DNA of 64,000 bases, taken from assembly GCA_017562135.1 (NCBI GenBank), contig QEYB01001465.1, forward strand, positions 1 to 64,000, written 5' to 3'. Positions within the stretch are counted from its first letter, which is position 1. Each line of letters begins with the position of its first letter. This document shows positions 26,701 to 35,758 of this stretch, in pieces. The stretch comes from Dipylidium caninum. Lineage: Eukaryota; Platyhelminthes; Cestoda; Cyclophyllidea; Dipylidiidae. The position numbers and the translations under genes are program-made. Under the pieces are notes generated by a model. The model saw only the letters and a list, made by a program, of their open reading frames with translations, was not told where the DNA came from and did not search any database.

Positions 26701-29700
26701 CCCCTTGACGCCCCTCGATTCGCTTTTCCCGGTGTTGCCAAGTTCTTTTTGCCCCCCCCCCCACGTTTTCTTCCACACGATTCGCCTGTATTAGAAAATT
26801 GCGTAGGAATTTTCCCCTATGCTCGTCTTCTTGAGGGTAAATTTAGTTGGGTTTTTGTTTTGGGTGTTCACTCGACCCGACTCAACGCTGCGGCGAGGCG
26901 CCTTGCGGGGGTCTCCCTCCTTTAGACCCTCTAGTCGCCCTCACTTCCTATTAACACGTTCTGCCGATCTTTGAATCGCCTGTAACTCGCTGGGAGGCCT
27001 CAAGGGGTCCGAGTGAGGGGTGCTTTCCCAGTATTTTAGGGAGTTTTCCAGCCCACGGGAGCGGTTGTGGGACGAGTCTGGTGCCACACGCCCCGGGTAC
27101 TGTGACCTGGTGGGAGGAAGGTTTGTGACACCCGGTTGGACTCATCGAAAGCTTCCTGCGATGCCTTCTGTCGGTTTTTTACTGCTAATGAAAAGTAGAG
27201 TAGCCGCGCGCCTCAGCAGGGCGGATCTCTCACACGGCGCAACCGGTTTTAGCACCAAGGACAGCGCCCTGTCCACCTTCCTCAACGACGTCTCCCTGCC
27301 CTTCGTGCTGCAACTGCTGCGCGGTTGCGTGTGGGCGGTGGCAGATGCCGAGGCGGACCCCCCAACGCCTCCCTTCCCGGCCGCCCCCGCGGGCCACACC
27401 ACGCGCCAACTGTTGGCCTTCCTACACAAGCTGGAGGACTCCAAGTCCGTCGGTCGTGTGGGGCTACTGAGTGAGGATCTGCTCGACGAGTGGGTGGCTG
27501 CTGGCAGCAGTGGAGGCGCCCCCTCCCCCGGCGATGCTGACCTCGCCACGATTCCCGGCGTGGTGGCCACCATTGAGGAGCTGCGCGCGCTCTCGGAGCA
27601 GCGCCACCGACGCAACGCCAAGGTGTGCAGAGAGAAGTATCTCCTCTCGCTCAACATGAAAGTCAACGAGAAGGGACAGGTAGGCCGGTCTGCGGGTCAT
27701 TACTCCTGAACTTCTTTTGAAAATCTCTATTTGCGCATCTTTTCGTGCGGTACTTGCGCACTTAACTTGACTGGCTGAAGTGCTTTCAAACTCCCGCAAT
27801 GCAGGTGGCAATGACAACAGCCAGCAAATTGGCGGAGATGGCGGCCCAGGTGGTGGAGGAGACCGGCTTGCAGTGCGCCATCTGCCATGAGGGTCCGCGC
27901 TCAGCCCCCCGCGAGGAGCTCGGCATTTTACGCTTTCATTCGTCGCTGTCGTCTGGAGGAGCCCCTCACCGACGCCGCCTCCTCTTCCACCGCCTCGGTC
28001 GCCGCCGTGCAGATGAGCTCGTCCACCCCCGACGTCAGCGTCGCCTCGGAGGGCTACACCACCGTCTCGAGCTTTGTGGTGGTGCACTTCGAGTGCCACC
28101 TGAAGGCGGTGCGGACGTCCACCCAGAGCGAATGGAGCGTGGCGACTCGGCACAACCGCGACGCCCTCTGCAACTGTCTCTTGCCCGTCCTCATGAATGA
28201 CATTCTGCCCGAAGGCCGCGAGACAGCCCCGGTCAAGGAGGAAAAGAAGGAGAAGGACCCCGGCCAGGCCGAGAGCCAGGAGGGTGGCGGTGAGAGCATG
28301 GATGACCTCTACGCCGTAAGCGCCTCTCCACTCTTGCCGTCGACGTGACGGTACGACGTCTTCCATTTCACGAAGCAGAGACTTTTTCGTTCTCGCGCAC
28401 CTCTCCCTAGCCTGATTAATGCGTTTTTTGGTCGGCAAATGCCTCGATGCTGTCCACACTTTTGGGCCGACAGTTTTATTAACGGTAGTGGTTGGATGAC
28501 TTGTTACGAAGTGGGAAAGTCGCCTCATTAGATTTCTCCAACTTTACGCAAATGGCCTGAGAGTTTAAAGACAAGTGCACTTGTCGTAGGCCCGAATTTT
28601 ATTAATTGCGCGCTGACACTTCCACTTCCGCCGACATGCTGAGTTGCCCCCCCCCTCTCCATTTCTGTCCTTGTTTTCCCTTCTACCGCCCCACGTAAAG
28701 CGTGGGGAGGCCGCTCGTCGGTCTTAGGCAGACGAGTCGCCTTCTGCCCTCGATTCACTCGCTGATGCCCTTCACGGCGCGGCCGGGCAGACCCGCTGGA
28801 CCGCCAGTAGGGCCGACGGATCTGCCGCGAATGCTTCACCGACAGGCTTTTAGTCGGTGGGGACCGAGGGAGGTGCGCATCGGCAGCCACATGACCCGTC
28901 ATTTTGCTCTCCCCCGCAGATGTTGGTCTCCCTGTCAATGTCGGTGCGTCTGGCACTGCACGACATCAAACTGCTGCTACTGCGTTTCGCGCACCAGCGC
29001 TCTTTCCACGGGGAGACGGGCGGAGGCGCCCGCGAGAGCAACCTCAACCTCATCCCCCACCTTATGCAGGTATGTTACCACCACCACCGCCACCACCTTC
29101 CTCCTCCTCTTCCTTTCCTCCCGCCTCACACGCTGTTTCAACGCGTCCTCGTGTCTTCCCTCCTTGTCCAGGTGACCTTATTCCAGATGAAGAAGGAACA
29201 GAGTGTGGAGACGGAGCGAACCAGTCTGATGGAAATGTTGGCGAGGCCTGAGTCGTAGTAAGTGATGCCCCTGCCCCCGCCTCCACCAACAGCCTTCTAC
29301 CCCCCTCCCCTCCCCTTTCCTCCCTCCCTCGCTCCCACCCTGACCGCTGCTGCGGATGGCGCGTTTACTCCAAGGCGGGGAGGTAGCGCCCTTGACTCCT
29401 CGTCTGAAAAAAAAACTCCCCAACGGAGGTCGGCAGATGCTTCGGGTCGACGTGGATTCGCTAGCGTCTGGCGCCTCCCTCTGATCTGTGGCTCAAAAAT
29501 AAGACCTGTCTAATAGCCTCTCTCCACGCGGGAGACGATGATGTCCACACGCAAATTATCACCCCAAGCGCTGATGCAGGCCAGGGCGGACAAACCCGTC
29601 CGGGTTAATGACAGTGAAGCGGTTAATAGCGCGGCGGGGTAAGCCCTGCTCGCCCCACTCGTAGACGCCGCTGAGGCGGTGAGTTTGCACCATCGCGTCC

Positions 29701-30665
29701 CCGGCCCCCCGCGCCCGCCCCCTGTCGCCCTGGCTTCAGTCCGAGTCCCTTCTCCCTCCCCCTTTCAGTTGGGCCGGGGCCTGTTGGGAAGCCACGGGCC
29801 CGTTGTACAGTGCAGTCCTCGCCCTCCACCTCCTCCCGCGCACGGAGTGGCTGCAGCACCGCGCCGCGCTGCTGCGTCACCTCATGGCCCTTGCCCATGC
29901 CCGGGCGGCCAGCGGCTCGTCCCCCGTCAAGGACTGGCCCCCCTTCGCCGTCTACAAGCCCTACCTCCTCTTCTTCGGCCTCATAGAAGGCCTCTACGTG
30001 CACCTCTTCAAGGTACGTCGCCCTGTGTGCAGCCTCCCCCGCCCCGCCCCGCCCCGCCCCGCCCACTCGCCGCATGCGATTGGGACGAATTTACCCCGCC
30101 CATTAGCGTTGCGTGAATGGCCTAAGCAGGTGGGTGCCCGTGGTGGGGAGACAGGCGGAAATAATAGACGAGCAGAGAAAGCAGCTGCAGGGGTTGAGGG
30201 ATCCCAGACGGACTGGAGCGCCTGTTTCCGTTGCCCAGTCCTTAGTGCTGCTGGCGGCATATTCCGCCCGTCATTGGCGTTCCCGCACCTTCGTTAGGCA
30301 ATAATCTTAGCTCACTGAGGCTGGCGTTCGCTGACAACTTTCTGTCGGCCCTTCAGAATGTCAAGCCACCCGACGAGGGCCCAACCGGCTGCTGGTGGCC
30401 GGACGCGGTGTCACGGTACATTCGGAGGTCGGACGAGCAGCTGCTCGCGGTGACACCCGGTCTCCTGAGCTTCTTCGAGGAGGATCTCTCCCCCGTAGAA
30501 TCAGTAAATGAGTTCCTCGACGTCGTGGGTGAGTTCTCCACTCGTCGCCTTCCCTCGCTTCTGTGTCTCGAGCTCTCCCTGACGGTGGCATTCCTCCATT
30601 TAGAAATGATCGGAGAAGTGGACGCTCAGGAGCTAGTCAATTTGGCTACTACAGGATCGCGGTAG
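2720..30665 (+). CDS. UBR4: UBR4 orthologue, giant E3 ubiquitin ligase (5' incomplete, multi-exon)
   Basis: Spliced exons on the + strand align in order with the second and last thirds of vertebrate UBR4 (about 5,180 residues), a cytosolic E3 of the N-degron pathway that also acts in membrane and calcium biology (calossin/pushover in flies). Diagnostic colinear blocks are: KPVWLPG at 4.57 kb; SVFYASSLQLL at 6.33 kb; a block at 7.7-8.0 kb ending in IFGRTF; TPIIEKE at 10.18 kb; LKDIHLLSQTL at 16.7 kb; the four-knuckle zinc region at 19.45 kb; FLNDVSLPFVLQLLRG at 27.3 kb; CAICHEG at 27.87 kb; LALHDIKLLLLRFA at 28.95 kb; and FLDVV spliced to EMIGEV at the end. The last exon stops at 30663-30665. 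The 5' end, including any UBR box, was not found. Introns range from about 27-75 nt to about 1.1 kb. Several single-base frame breaks and one in-frame TGA interrupt otherwise conserved exons. Outer start is approximate. Confidence 0.94.
3200..3645 (+). CDS. UBR4: UBR4 part: helical segment with in-frame TGA
   Basis: Two coding-like exons lie here. The first (about 3200-3328) reads ..FNLWTVDTATPRRRAV.. and ends RLRTQ before a GT. A CAG acceptor at about 3393 opens the second, which reads CLNLSESEKESILSILKSS and, after an in-frame TGA at 3470-3472, continues in the same frame as SLDEVLHSLLLLPTEEPLK and ERNALFPLFSILFPP to about 3640. Composition is helical (Leu, Ser, Glu), as in the alpha-solenoid parts of UBR4. 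Position upstream of the conserved blocks suggests UBR4, but I cannot align this segment residue by residue. Frame continuity across the TGA is the main evidence that the two halves belong together. Confidence 0.5.
4078..5660 (+). CDS. UBR4: UBR4 part: beta-rich repeat region, first exons
   Basis: Coding pieces: about 4078-4381 (reads ..TLTRVSFRGRMAALSS.. then REEGLVNILRVDDLF), 4409-4625 (PTNEAIFTASNFTDLCRLW.. KPVWLPGTSRFIAILTTKS) and 5451-about 5658 (FDIFANSPKLLYYFKPVEG.. ILVVMATFGSMMLQ). These correspond one-to-one with the UBR4 region just after the UBR box that reads IIKAVWLPG and KIYDL in vertebrates. The GTGAGC at 4382 followed by AG at 4408 would define a 27-nt intron that removes an in-frame TGA. 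Frame breaks occur near 4190-4198 and at the 5451-5456 T run. The 4626-5450 interval is an intron. Confidence 0.75.
6288..9037 (+). CDS. UBR4: UBR4 part: conserved middle region, about seven exons
   Basis: Exons: about 6288-6508 (GGVSVFYASSLQLLLHSYNS), 6688-about 6945 (HLHAWAEVPNHLGF.. VLIAVEPDTVWI), about 7050-7183 (PARLFTLQISRYGTIQVFAG), about 7255-7525 (less conserved basic segment), 7683-7922 (VTFYSRDLMSIYNHETLNQ.. CRPQFIS), 8007-8159 (IFGRTFTLD.. FVDLPLTLSEIL), about 8560-8746 (DRILVYTVPRALIDP) and 8833-9037 (VLYNTSLVKWFDRLMATGF). Order and content match vertebrate UBR4, where the corresponding motifs are QWSEVMNHPG, VKPDTFLI, GGNDLLQVYN and IEIFGRT. The 84-nt intron 7923-8006 joins FIS to IFGRT exactly at the conserved motif. 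The 8007-8159 exon needs a one-base frame change between about 8045 and 8066. Confidence 0.85.
9038..10167 (+). other. UBR4 intron, about 1.1 kb
   Basis: Starts with GTGAGT at 9038 right after ..FTK and ends with a TTTTTGTAG acceptor before GIVTPIIEKE. It contains T-rich runs and no open frame with homology. I see no RNA gene or repeat worth naming. Confidence 0.75.
10168..12890 (+). CDS. UBR4: UBR4 part: long exon and acidic low-complexity region
   Basis: A single exon from 10168 to about 11489 begins GIVTPIIEKELGVLTMALNQ, matching the UBR4 block VGPIIEKE, then runs through helical sequence (HSIENILICCRGHPS, YLSLFSPTPVSS) into a species-specific hydrophilic insert: a Glu/Arg run near 10899-10945, an Asp run near 10990, Gly runs near 11180 and 11340. 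A second exon, about 11731-12032, is extremely acidic (EEDSDEEDNEDADEDTENSE). A third, about 12089-12311, is Ser/Asp-rich. Coding-like Ser/Thr-rich sequence continues in about 12400-12890 but its exon limits are unclear. Vertebrate UBR4 has an Asp-rich and Ser/Thr-rich disordered segment at the same place, so the position is conserved while the sequence is not. Confidence 0.75.
13240..17650 (+). CDS. UBR4: UBR4 part: helical exons before the zinc region
   Basis: Coding-like exons: about 13260-13440, about 13520-13879 (RDRQSLLAARACVVLTRHL.. FCRLLEAIAQWSELPE), about 14321-14700 (ATLADLVRVLSTSLLSLHEK), about 15720-16260 (SNLPQLTTGLLQCAYGVNF.. LMYNFLETLTLSSPH), about 16657-16845 (KLLILLVGPKHHRQLKDIH), about 16910-16990 (YINSCLDVALSNRSTWQRLC), about 17055-17175 (DDLLFLLEASLHVRDILAL) and about 17460-17650 (LVGILTSLLLSS.. 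FLLNFVLGNICCRANQR). The 16.66 kb block aligns closely with the vertebrate UBR4 motif KLLLFICGSKEKYRQLRDLH. Intervening sequence is intronic and includes a 24-bp tandem repeat at 15127. Exon limits are approximate. Confidence 0.75.
15127..15183. repeat. 24-bp tandem repeat (about 2.4 copies)
   Basis: The unit beginning ATGTCACTAAGCTTACTGCA recurs at 15127 and 15151 with a partial third copy at 15175. Each copy contains a HindIII-like AAGCTT. It lies in UBR4 intron sequence by my model. Confidence 0.9.
18188..20426 (+). CDS. UBR4: UBR4 part: zinc-knuckle region
   Basis: Exons: about 18188-18428 (MPRLWSELPSFSLYGEDFAY), 18507-20201, 20279-20426. The big middle exon opens with PGPGRYLESPKF and DSEPCLPCNRSLF, matching vertebrate YYLESDPCLVCNNPE, and later holds a Cys-rich stretch at about 19453-19600 with four CxxC pairs (CCRC, CQNC, CSRC, CTKC) in the same spacing as the vertebrate UBR4 segment before KPCCAVD. 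It continues DEEDRRVALARIVSLTEEL. The last exon reads INEFNDNIVERLLAMSQYEE. Introns of 78 and 77 nt join these exons with intact phase. A hydrophilic Gly/Glu/Arg insert (about 19390-19455) just before the first knuckle is not in the vertebrate protein. Pairs of CxxC suggest structural zinc sites. Confidence 0.9.
20427..21260 (+). other. UBR4 intron, 834 nt
   Basis: Begins GTAAGC after ..SKTLP and ends at a TCCCTCCCAG acceptor. No open frame, repeat or RNA gene stands out. Confidence 0.8.
21261..26490 (+). CDS. UBR4: UBR4 part: C-terminal alpha-solenoid exons
   Basis: Exons: 21261-about 21552 (GVEADRSCQEARLRAVFRLL.. SQLFTP), about 21909-22550 (RDLLLSARFFLRWWHKTAQ.. GAWLTPLLFHCLASRS), about 23371-23550 (weakly conserved), about 23815-24080 (EQLFKELLQQLMQNSASLAR), 24158-about 24342 (TMDYLDRCPVETDDQSSAVF), about 24958-25131 (FGPTISDVINYICAENNL.. 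LLLEDVYKYLWL), about 25447-25730 (AMELIYRIPGLESDN) and about 25935-26488 (IPILLDALYICLQVMHQST). They parallel vertebrate UBR4 blocks GIGPLMRDIKNKIC, PVAEVYKKVW and MRIVYRMRGL in the same order. GC rises sharply from about 22 kb onward, and third codon positions are strongly C/G-biased compared with the 5' exons. Confidence 0.85.
26491..27252 (+). other. UBR4 intron, about 0.76 kb
   Basis: Follows ..EENALE at a GTAAGT donor and ends before the exon that reads TKDSALSTFLNDV. It contains a C run near 26753. No other feature was recognised. Confidence 0.7.
27253..30665 (+). CDS. UBR4: UBR4 part: C-terminal E3 module and stop
   Basis: Exons: 27253-27679, 27805-28315, 28920-29069, 29172-29257, 29769-30012, 30357-30528, 30604-30665. 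Phases are compatible across every junction except inside 27805-28315, which carries a one-base frame break at the TTTT run 27926-27929. Conserved content: MKVNEKGQ spliced to VAMTTASKLAEM; the Cys/His E3 module (CAICHEG, then VVVHFECHLKAVR); LALHDIKLLLLRFA; GGGARESNLNLIPHLMQ; LYSAVLALHLLPRTEW; YIRRSDEQ; FLDVV joined over a 75-nt intron to EMIGEVDAQELVNL. In vertebrates this hemiRING-type zinc module plus helical domain is the catalytic E3 part. The retained Cys and His residues suggest an active ligase, provided the frame break is not real. A Glu/Lys-rich insert (28230-28300) lies between the module and the helical part. Confidence 0.93.
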
Positions 30666-31003
30666 ACTGTCAGAAGAAGATAATATGTTCATTTTACTGC
30701 TGGTGACGATAAACTCTCCATTTCTTCTCCTCCCTTGCGCACACAAGCTCTCCTCTGTACCCCGAGTCTGTGCTATTCCCTTTTCTGCGTTTTCATGAGT
30801 ATAGTTTATTATGCGTGACACTGTCATTCTGTGTACCCCTGTGGGTGATTAGAAATTGGGCTTCGCTGCAGGGATGTTGACATCGCATCGGGTACCTCGG
30901 CAATTCTAGTCAATAAGAAGGCCTCCCCTCCAACCTCAGCAGCGAAAAAAGAGGAAGAGGCACAGATTAGAAATCACTGATATTTACAACGGCGCGGCTC
31001 CAG
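30666..31003. other. Convergent 3' region between UBR4 and MRPS10
   Basis: Only 338 bp separate the two stop codons, so the 3' UTRs must be short or overlap. No perfect AATAAA was seen on either strand. Nothing else is recognisable. Confidence 0.7.
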
Positions 31004-31910
31004 TTACACGTGTTTGTTCTGCGCCTCGCCTTCCACGGAGCGCTGGATCGCCTCAGGCAACGGTTCAACACGATGCTGAAGAGGGGTAAATGAAGGGGAA
31101 GGAGGGGGAGGTGATGGCGTATTTTATCTTGGGGGTTGTCTCACCTGTTTCACGGTCATGTGAACACCGGCGGGGAGGTTGCGTTGAAGGTACTCGAGGA
31201 AGACGTTGGCCGTGCAACCGGTCACATGGGGTATCTAAAAGGAAATAATGAATTTCTACATTTGGGGGACCGAACGCCGATCAGCAGAATTCAAGCGAAG
31301 TGTACGAACCATGAAAGTTTTAATGTAGGTCCGGAACTCGTATTGACGCTGGTGTTTCTTGTGAATGAAGGGCGATTTATTAAGCGATAGACGGTCAAAA
31401 AGGGGTGAGTTGCGGGTTTCACTATGGTTGGCAAAAGAGAATGGCGTCAGCATATTTCAGCCGCAATATTACGGCTCTTATGCGTATCAATAAAGAAAAA
31501 AAAAAATAAGATAGACGCAATGTAAACCTACTCCTGCGAAATATAGGTAAACCAAAGCTTTAGTGTTTTAAGAAGCAAAAAGTCGGCGTAACCATCAGTT
31601 GGTTGAATGATGCTTCACAAAAAAATTAGGATCTTACACCGAACATTCCAACTCAAAGTTGTCGCAGACACTTTGAACAAATGACTCATAACTTTTCAAA
31701 ACAGCAGGTTCATGGCCCTTAACTTCGAGTTCGATTTTTTTAAGAAGAATATCAGGCGCGTCGATTTCATCGGCCTAAGGCTACAATTGGAAACAAAGAC
31801 TTCTCTACATCCTTGGGCTCACCAGTTGTAGATATTCTCGCAGTGTTTATACTGTAGAGGACCTTATGATATGAAGTAAACTGACGCAAAACACCAGGAA
31901 CGCGATGCAT
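31004..31910 (-). CDS. MRPS10: Mitochondrial ribosomal protein uS10m (MRPS10)
   Basis: Five exons in minus order: 31910-31809, 31774-31638, 31421-31310, 31234-31145, 31075-31004 (stop). Introns are 34, 216, 75 and 69 nt, all GT-AG with matching phases. The predicted protein is 170 residues (human 201). It opens with a basic, hydroxylated presequence typical of mitochondrial import (MHRVPGVLRQFTSYHKVLYS). The S10 fold is clear: VKGHEPAVLKSYESF, then FIHKKHQRQYEFRTY, then VTGCTANVFLEYLQRNLPAG, matching vertebrate VKGHDKAVLKSYE, IYKKHRVQYEMRT and [20 protein letters not shown]. uS10m is a small-subunit mitoribosome protein. It diverges from OTUB1 and converges on UBR4. Confidence 0.94.
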
Positions 31911-32281
31911 TCGGAATGATGAATGACAACTCAGGTGCAGTAGTGCAAAACGGCGTGCTGAGAGGTCGGTGTTGTCCAAGCAGCGGCATTTGCAACGTCC
32001 CTCTCTCAAAAAGGCTTTTTATACGCGGATAAAATTCAAAAGAAATGTAATTTTTTAATTCCTTGATATTACCTTTGCAAGTTACCTCATGCCGATCAAA
32101 CTTTAAAAAATTTATTTACGGAATTTAATAATTTTGTTTGCATTTATACAGATATTGTAAAAATGAATAAAAAAGGTTTGAACCGTTGATTTAACTTTGA
32201 GTTTTTAGCAATTCGCCCGCCTTCTGCAACTAATCCGTGTTATTCTAGCCCAGCGGATTAACTCGTGTCAAAACTACAGAT
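31911..32281. promoter_or_regulatory. Presumed bidirectional promoter, MRPS10 / OTUB1
   Basis: The two start codons lie head to head 371 bp apart, with AT-rich sequence between (TTTATTTACGG near 32110, several T runs). Any 5' UTRs and promoters of both genes must fit here or in upstream exons not seen. No canonical TATA box can be assigned with confidence. The call rests on layout only. Confidence 0.45.
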
Positions 32282-33587
32282 ATGGGAGACGCCGGTTTGT
32301 CAACTTTTCTGTTATTTCTCAGCCAAAGCAGGACCACCGGAAGACGTAAGCGTCCCCGGTCCATCGAGTTACCCTCCCGTTGATTGTTTTGAGGCATATC
32401 AAAGTCAGCAAGATGAAATTGAAAAATCCGTAAGCCGGGCTGTCAATTCGTCTCATCTCGATACATTTATCAGATTAAGGAAAGTGGACCGCTTGTTAGC
32501 GAACAGCTACCTATATCTACTCTTGCCGAGGATTTCTCTGGACATAATGTATACCTAGAAAAGCTGGAAGTAAGCCGTCACGACTGGGGTCCCCATTTTA
32601 CTATTTACTAAAATATTTCTTTCGCTTTTCAGTTACTAAAGACACGCTATAGCAAGATACGTCGATTACGCCGCGATGGAAATTGTTTTTATCGTGCCTT
32701 CGGCTTTGCCTACCTGGAATTTCTCATGCAGCATAAGAAAAAAGATGAAGCCAAAAGGTTTGAGCTCTGTTAATACGTAAACCTTCCATCGTAGATTCAT
32801 TCGCTTCTGTGATGAATGTAAAGACTTCCTTGTCTCTGTGGGATACACCGAATTTACCGTTGAAGATTTTCATGAACAGGTAGGCTGCTGACCTTATGCT
32901 GCCATTTTCATCTTTCTTAGTTCACCGGAATGGTTGAGAAACTTGTGATTCAAGAAAGCCCCTTATCAGAACTCGAGTCCCTCTTCAACAACCAATCCTA
33001 CTCCGATTATTACGTCGTCTTTCTCAGGTTAGTGCTTTTGTTAATTAAAATACTTCCGCCTATTTAGACTCTCCGTGTCCAGTTATATGCAACGCAACGA
33101 GGCCTTCTACTCCAATTTCATCGCGGACAGTAAGACGGTCAGGAGGTTCTGTGAGACGGTACGACGTTCTCTCCTTTTCTCATTCGCACTTTCTCATCTC
33201 TGCTGCCTTTCCGAGTTATTCACCCACATAACTAACATCTTTACCTTTCCGCGGTCCTGATCACCACCCCCTCAAGGTGTTCTCTCGCCTCGCCCGACTA
33301 CTTGCCTCAAGTTCAGCCACCGACTCGTTATTCCTCTAGTCTCCCTACTCTCCTCCCTGCCCTTCTTTCAGGAGGTCGAGCCAATGGGTCTCGAGTGCGA
33401 CCACGTCCACGTGGCCGCGTTGGCCCTGGCCATGGACGTGCCAATCAGCGTGGAAAATTGCCAACAGTCCGGTGAGTTGAATAAGCTCGAATTCCCGGGA
33501 CGGGAGAACGAGAGTTCGGGCGAACGCTCCTCCGCGCCCGTTGTTCTGCTCTACCGACCGGGCCACTACGACATTTTGTATGTTTAA
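32282..33587 (+). CDS. OTUB1: Otubain, ubiquitin thioesterase OTUB1
   Basis: Exons: 32282-32294, 32323-32429, 32474-32569, 32633-32757, 32795-32879, 32921-33027, 33068-33158, 33372-33587. Spliced, they give an uninterrupted 279-residue protein (human OTUB1 271). The N-terminal arm (AYQSQQDEIEKS, then GPLVSEQLPISTLAEDF) matches the OTUB1-specific ubiquitin/E2-binding arm, absent from OTUB2. The OTU core has the catalytic Asp87 and Cys90 in RDGNCFYRAFG and His273 in RPGHYDILY, so it should be an active K48-selective deubiquitinase. Other conserved blocks are GYTEFTVEDFHEQF, YYVVFLRL and ETEVEPMGLECDHVHVAALA. Introns are 28, 44, 63, 37, 41, 40 and 213 nt. The 28-nt first intron is the least certain; if wrong, the start lies in an upstream exon. 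An acidic-basic linker (LEFPGRENESSGERSS) precedes the last strand. Confidence 0.95.
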
Positions 33588-35645
33588 GAGTGACGCTCCT
33601 CGCATCAACTGACTGTTCGGTGCTGTTGCTTTTCCCACTTCTCCCCCCCCCCTCCCCCACTCCCCCTTCTCAAAATATACCGCTCGTGTGTACCCGCCCC
33701 GTTTTGTGCTATCAAAATTTTTTGTCTTGACTTCGTCTCCTTCACTCACTGATTGATCGGGTGGGGGGGGGCGCAGGCCTCCCTCGGGCAGCCCTGTCAG
33801 ACCCCGAGTTGCGGCAGAAGGGGAGCCTCTCGCGGATTGAAAGTCCCCCTGCATTATTACACCTTTTAGGAATTTATGTCTAGCGACTTGAGGCATATTC
33901 GTGCGCGTTTTCGCGACCACCGAGAGCCGCTCCCGAGTGGCACTCGCCACGAGCACTAACTAACCCGTTGGAGGGCATTTCGTGAGTCCCGCTACCACCC
34001 CGGGCCGCTTTGCGTCGCCCGAGTGCTTGAACTCCTTTCAGCGAGGTGAATTCAGCCCTGATTCTCGTAGTCTGCTTCACGGCTGTCCAAGGAGGCCTCG
34101 GTTACCTTCCTCCGATCCGCCCTTCAAGACTGACCGTCTTCGGGGTGGGTTTGACGGTTTCAGCACTGGCCACGGCTGCTGTGGTGCGCCGCTCCAGTCC
34201 TGCGAGGTCGGTCTCCGCCCACAACTGACGGCCGTTTGGGGGGTGGGGGTGGACCCGGCGGACGTTTGCGGCTCCTTGCGAGCGCGGAGAGACGCCCGGA
34301 GCCGCGTACTCGTCGAGGGGGGAAGGGCGGTCTGCACCTCAAGCAGTGCTATTTGACTCTCTTCCTCCTCCACCGTGTGAACGGCGTCGACGGAGCGCAT
34401 GCTGCGGATTTAATCGGACACGCACTCTCCGCCATCACGCGAGGTTGTCGTGACACCCGCTCTCAACCAATCCACCGAGGGGGAGATGGGGGGGCGGGGG
34501 TGATTGAGTGGGTTTTGGGTCCCCTCTCGGCGCTTACGTCCGCTCCAGCCTCGCCGACGTTTCCTCGTGGGTGGGCGGGTGGGGCGGGGTGCTGCGACCG
34601 TCCCGCCGTCCGAAGAGACGAGGAAGCGGCGAGGCAGCCGGTCACGGGGCGCGAAGGTCGCCTGTCGCACCTCCGAGCCACCTCGGCCTCGAGCATTGCG
34701 TTGCCCGAAAGGGCGAACACCCGCATGTCCCACATCGCGGCAAAAAATTCCGTCTGTCTCGCCTTCCGCCCGTCCACAAATGCACGCACTTCGTCTGCAC
34801 AACACAGAACGCCGGGCAACCGTCCAGTGGTACGCGAGCACCCCCTCGGGCAGGGCGGAAAGGCGGTGGGCGCCGGGAGTCCAACCAACCGGTTGTGTGG
34901 ACGAGATTCCTCTCGGAAGCAAGCAATCATTTCACATTCCCCCGTCTGTTGTGTCCACGCGGCCTAATGAACTCACGTCGCTCGGCGTCTCGCGGGCCGT
35001 TGCAACCTCCGCGTGAGCTGGATCAGAGGCGCTCTGACCCCGGAGGCGGCTGCCCCCGCGGAGGCCCGACCCCTGCCGCGCGAGTTCACCACTCGCCCGG
35101 CCAAGGGGGTTAACGCGGCCTCCTTTGCTGCCTTGGGCGTATCCCGAGGTGAGGCAAAAACGCGTACGCCTCCTCTCCTCTCCTCCACGTCCACGTCCTC
35201 TCCACGCGTGGCCCAACGGCATCCCCGAGCAACCTCTCCTGCCGGCGAGAGCTGCGCTGGCATCAGCGAACAGCGGCTCCTCCAAGCCTCCGCCTTCACC
35301 CACCATGTGATTTTGCGTCCTTCTGTGGCTGGACACTCGCGTTGTCCGGAGGGACGGGGCGCGTCCCGACCGTCAGTGTCTCGTAAATCGGCCCAGCCCA
35401 TCCGCATTGGCAATTCCGCCTCGACCAAGACTCGGTTTACACTGCGTGTGGAGGACGCCGCCCGCCCGGACTTGCGGCAGGCGGATGCCGGCGAGGTCAC
35501 CCGACCGCCGGGGAGAGTCGTCGTCGTCCTCCTCCTCCTCCTCCTCCTCCCAAGAGGATCGGAGCAGGAGGAGGGCGATTTCCGCCAATCGTGGACGGGC
35601 GTCTCTCTCTCTCTCCACCCCACCAAACGGACTAGGATCACAGCA
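33588..35645. other. GC-rich convergent intergenic region (OTUB1 / ADPGK)
   Basis: No gene recognised. Many overlapping open frames on both strands at 34.0-35.6 kb are rich in Arg, Pro, Gly and Ser and lack family motifs, as expected for GC-rich non-coding DNA. It contains C/G runs near 33645 and 33760 and a CTC-type microsatellite at 35525-35551. Confidence 0.6.
35525..35551. repeat. (CTC)n microsatellite
   Basis: About nine perfect trinucleotide repeats beside GTCGTC, in non-coding sequence 3' of ADPGK. Confidence 0.9.
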
Positions 35646-35651
35646 TTTATT
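35646..35651 (-). terminator. Polyadenylation signal AATAAA for ADPGK
   Basis: TTTATT on the + strand reads AATAAA on the minus strand, 108 bp past the ADPGK stop codon. This is a normal distance for a 3' UTR hexamer. Confidence 0.6.
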
Positions 35652-35758
35652 CTTAACCTACAAATATACAAAATAACACACGCGCACACACACAAACAGA
35701 AACGCTTGTGCACGAAGAGGAGGAGGAAGGGAATGGCGGCGGGAGAGAGGCGGCAACA

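Noticed and set aside
33588..35645. Overlapping open frames of 150-360 codons on both strands
   Set aside because: Low-complexity Arg/Ser/Pro translations, no motifs, no splice logic. They lie between convergent gene ends.
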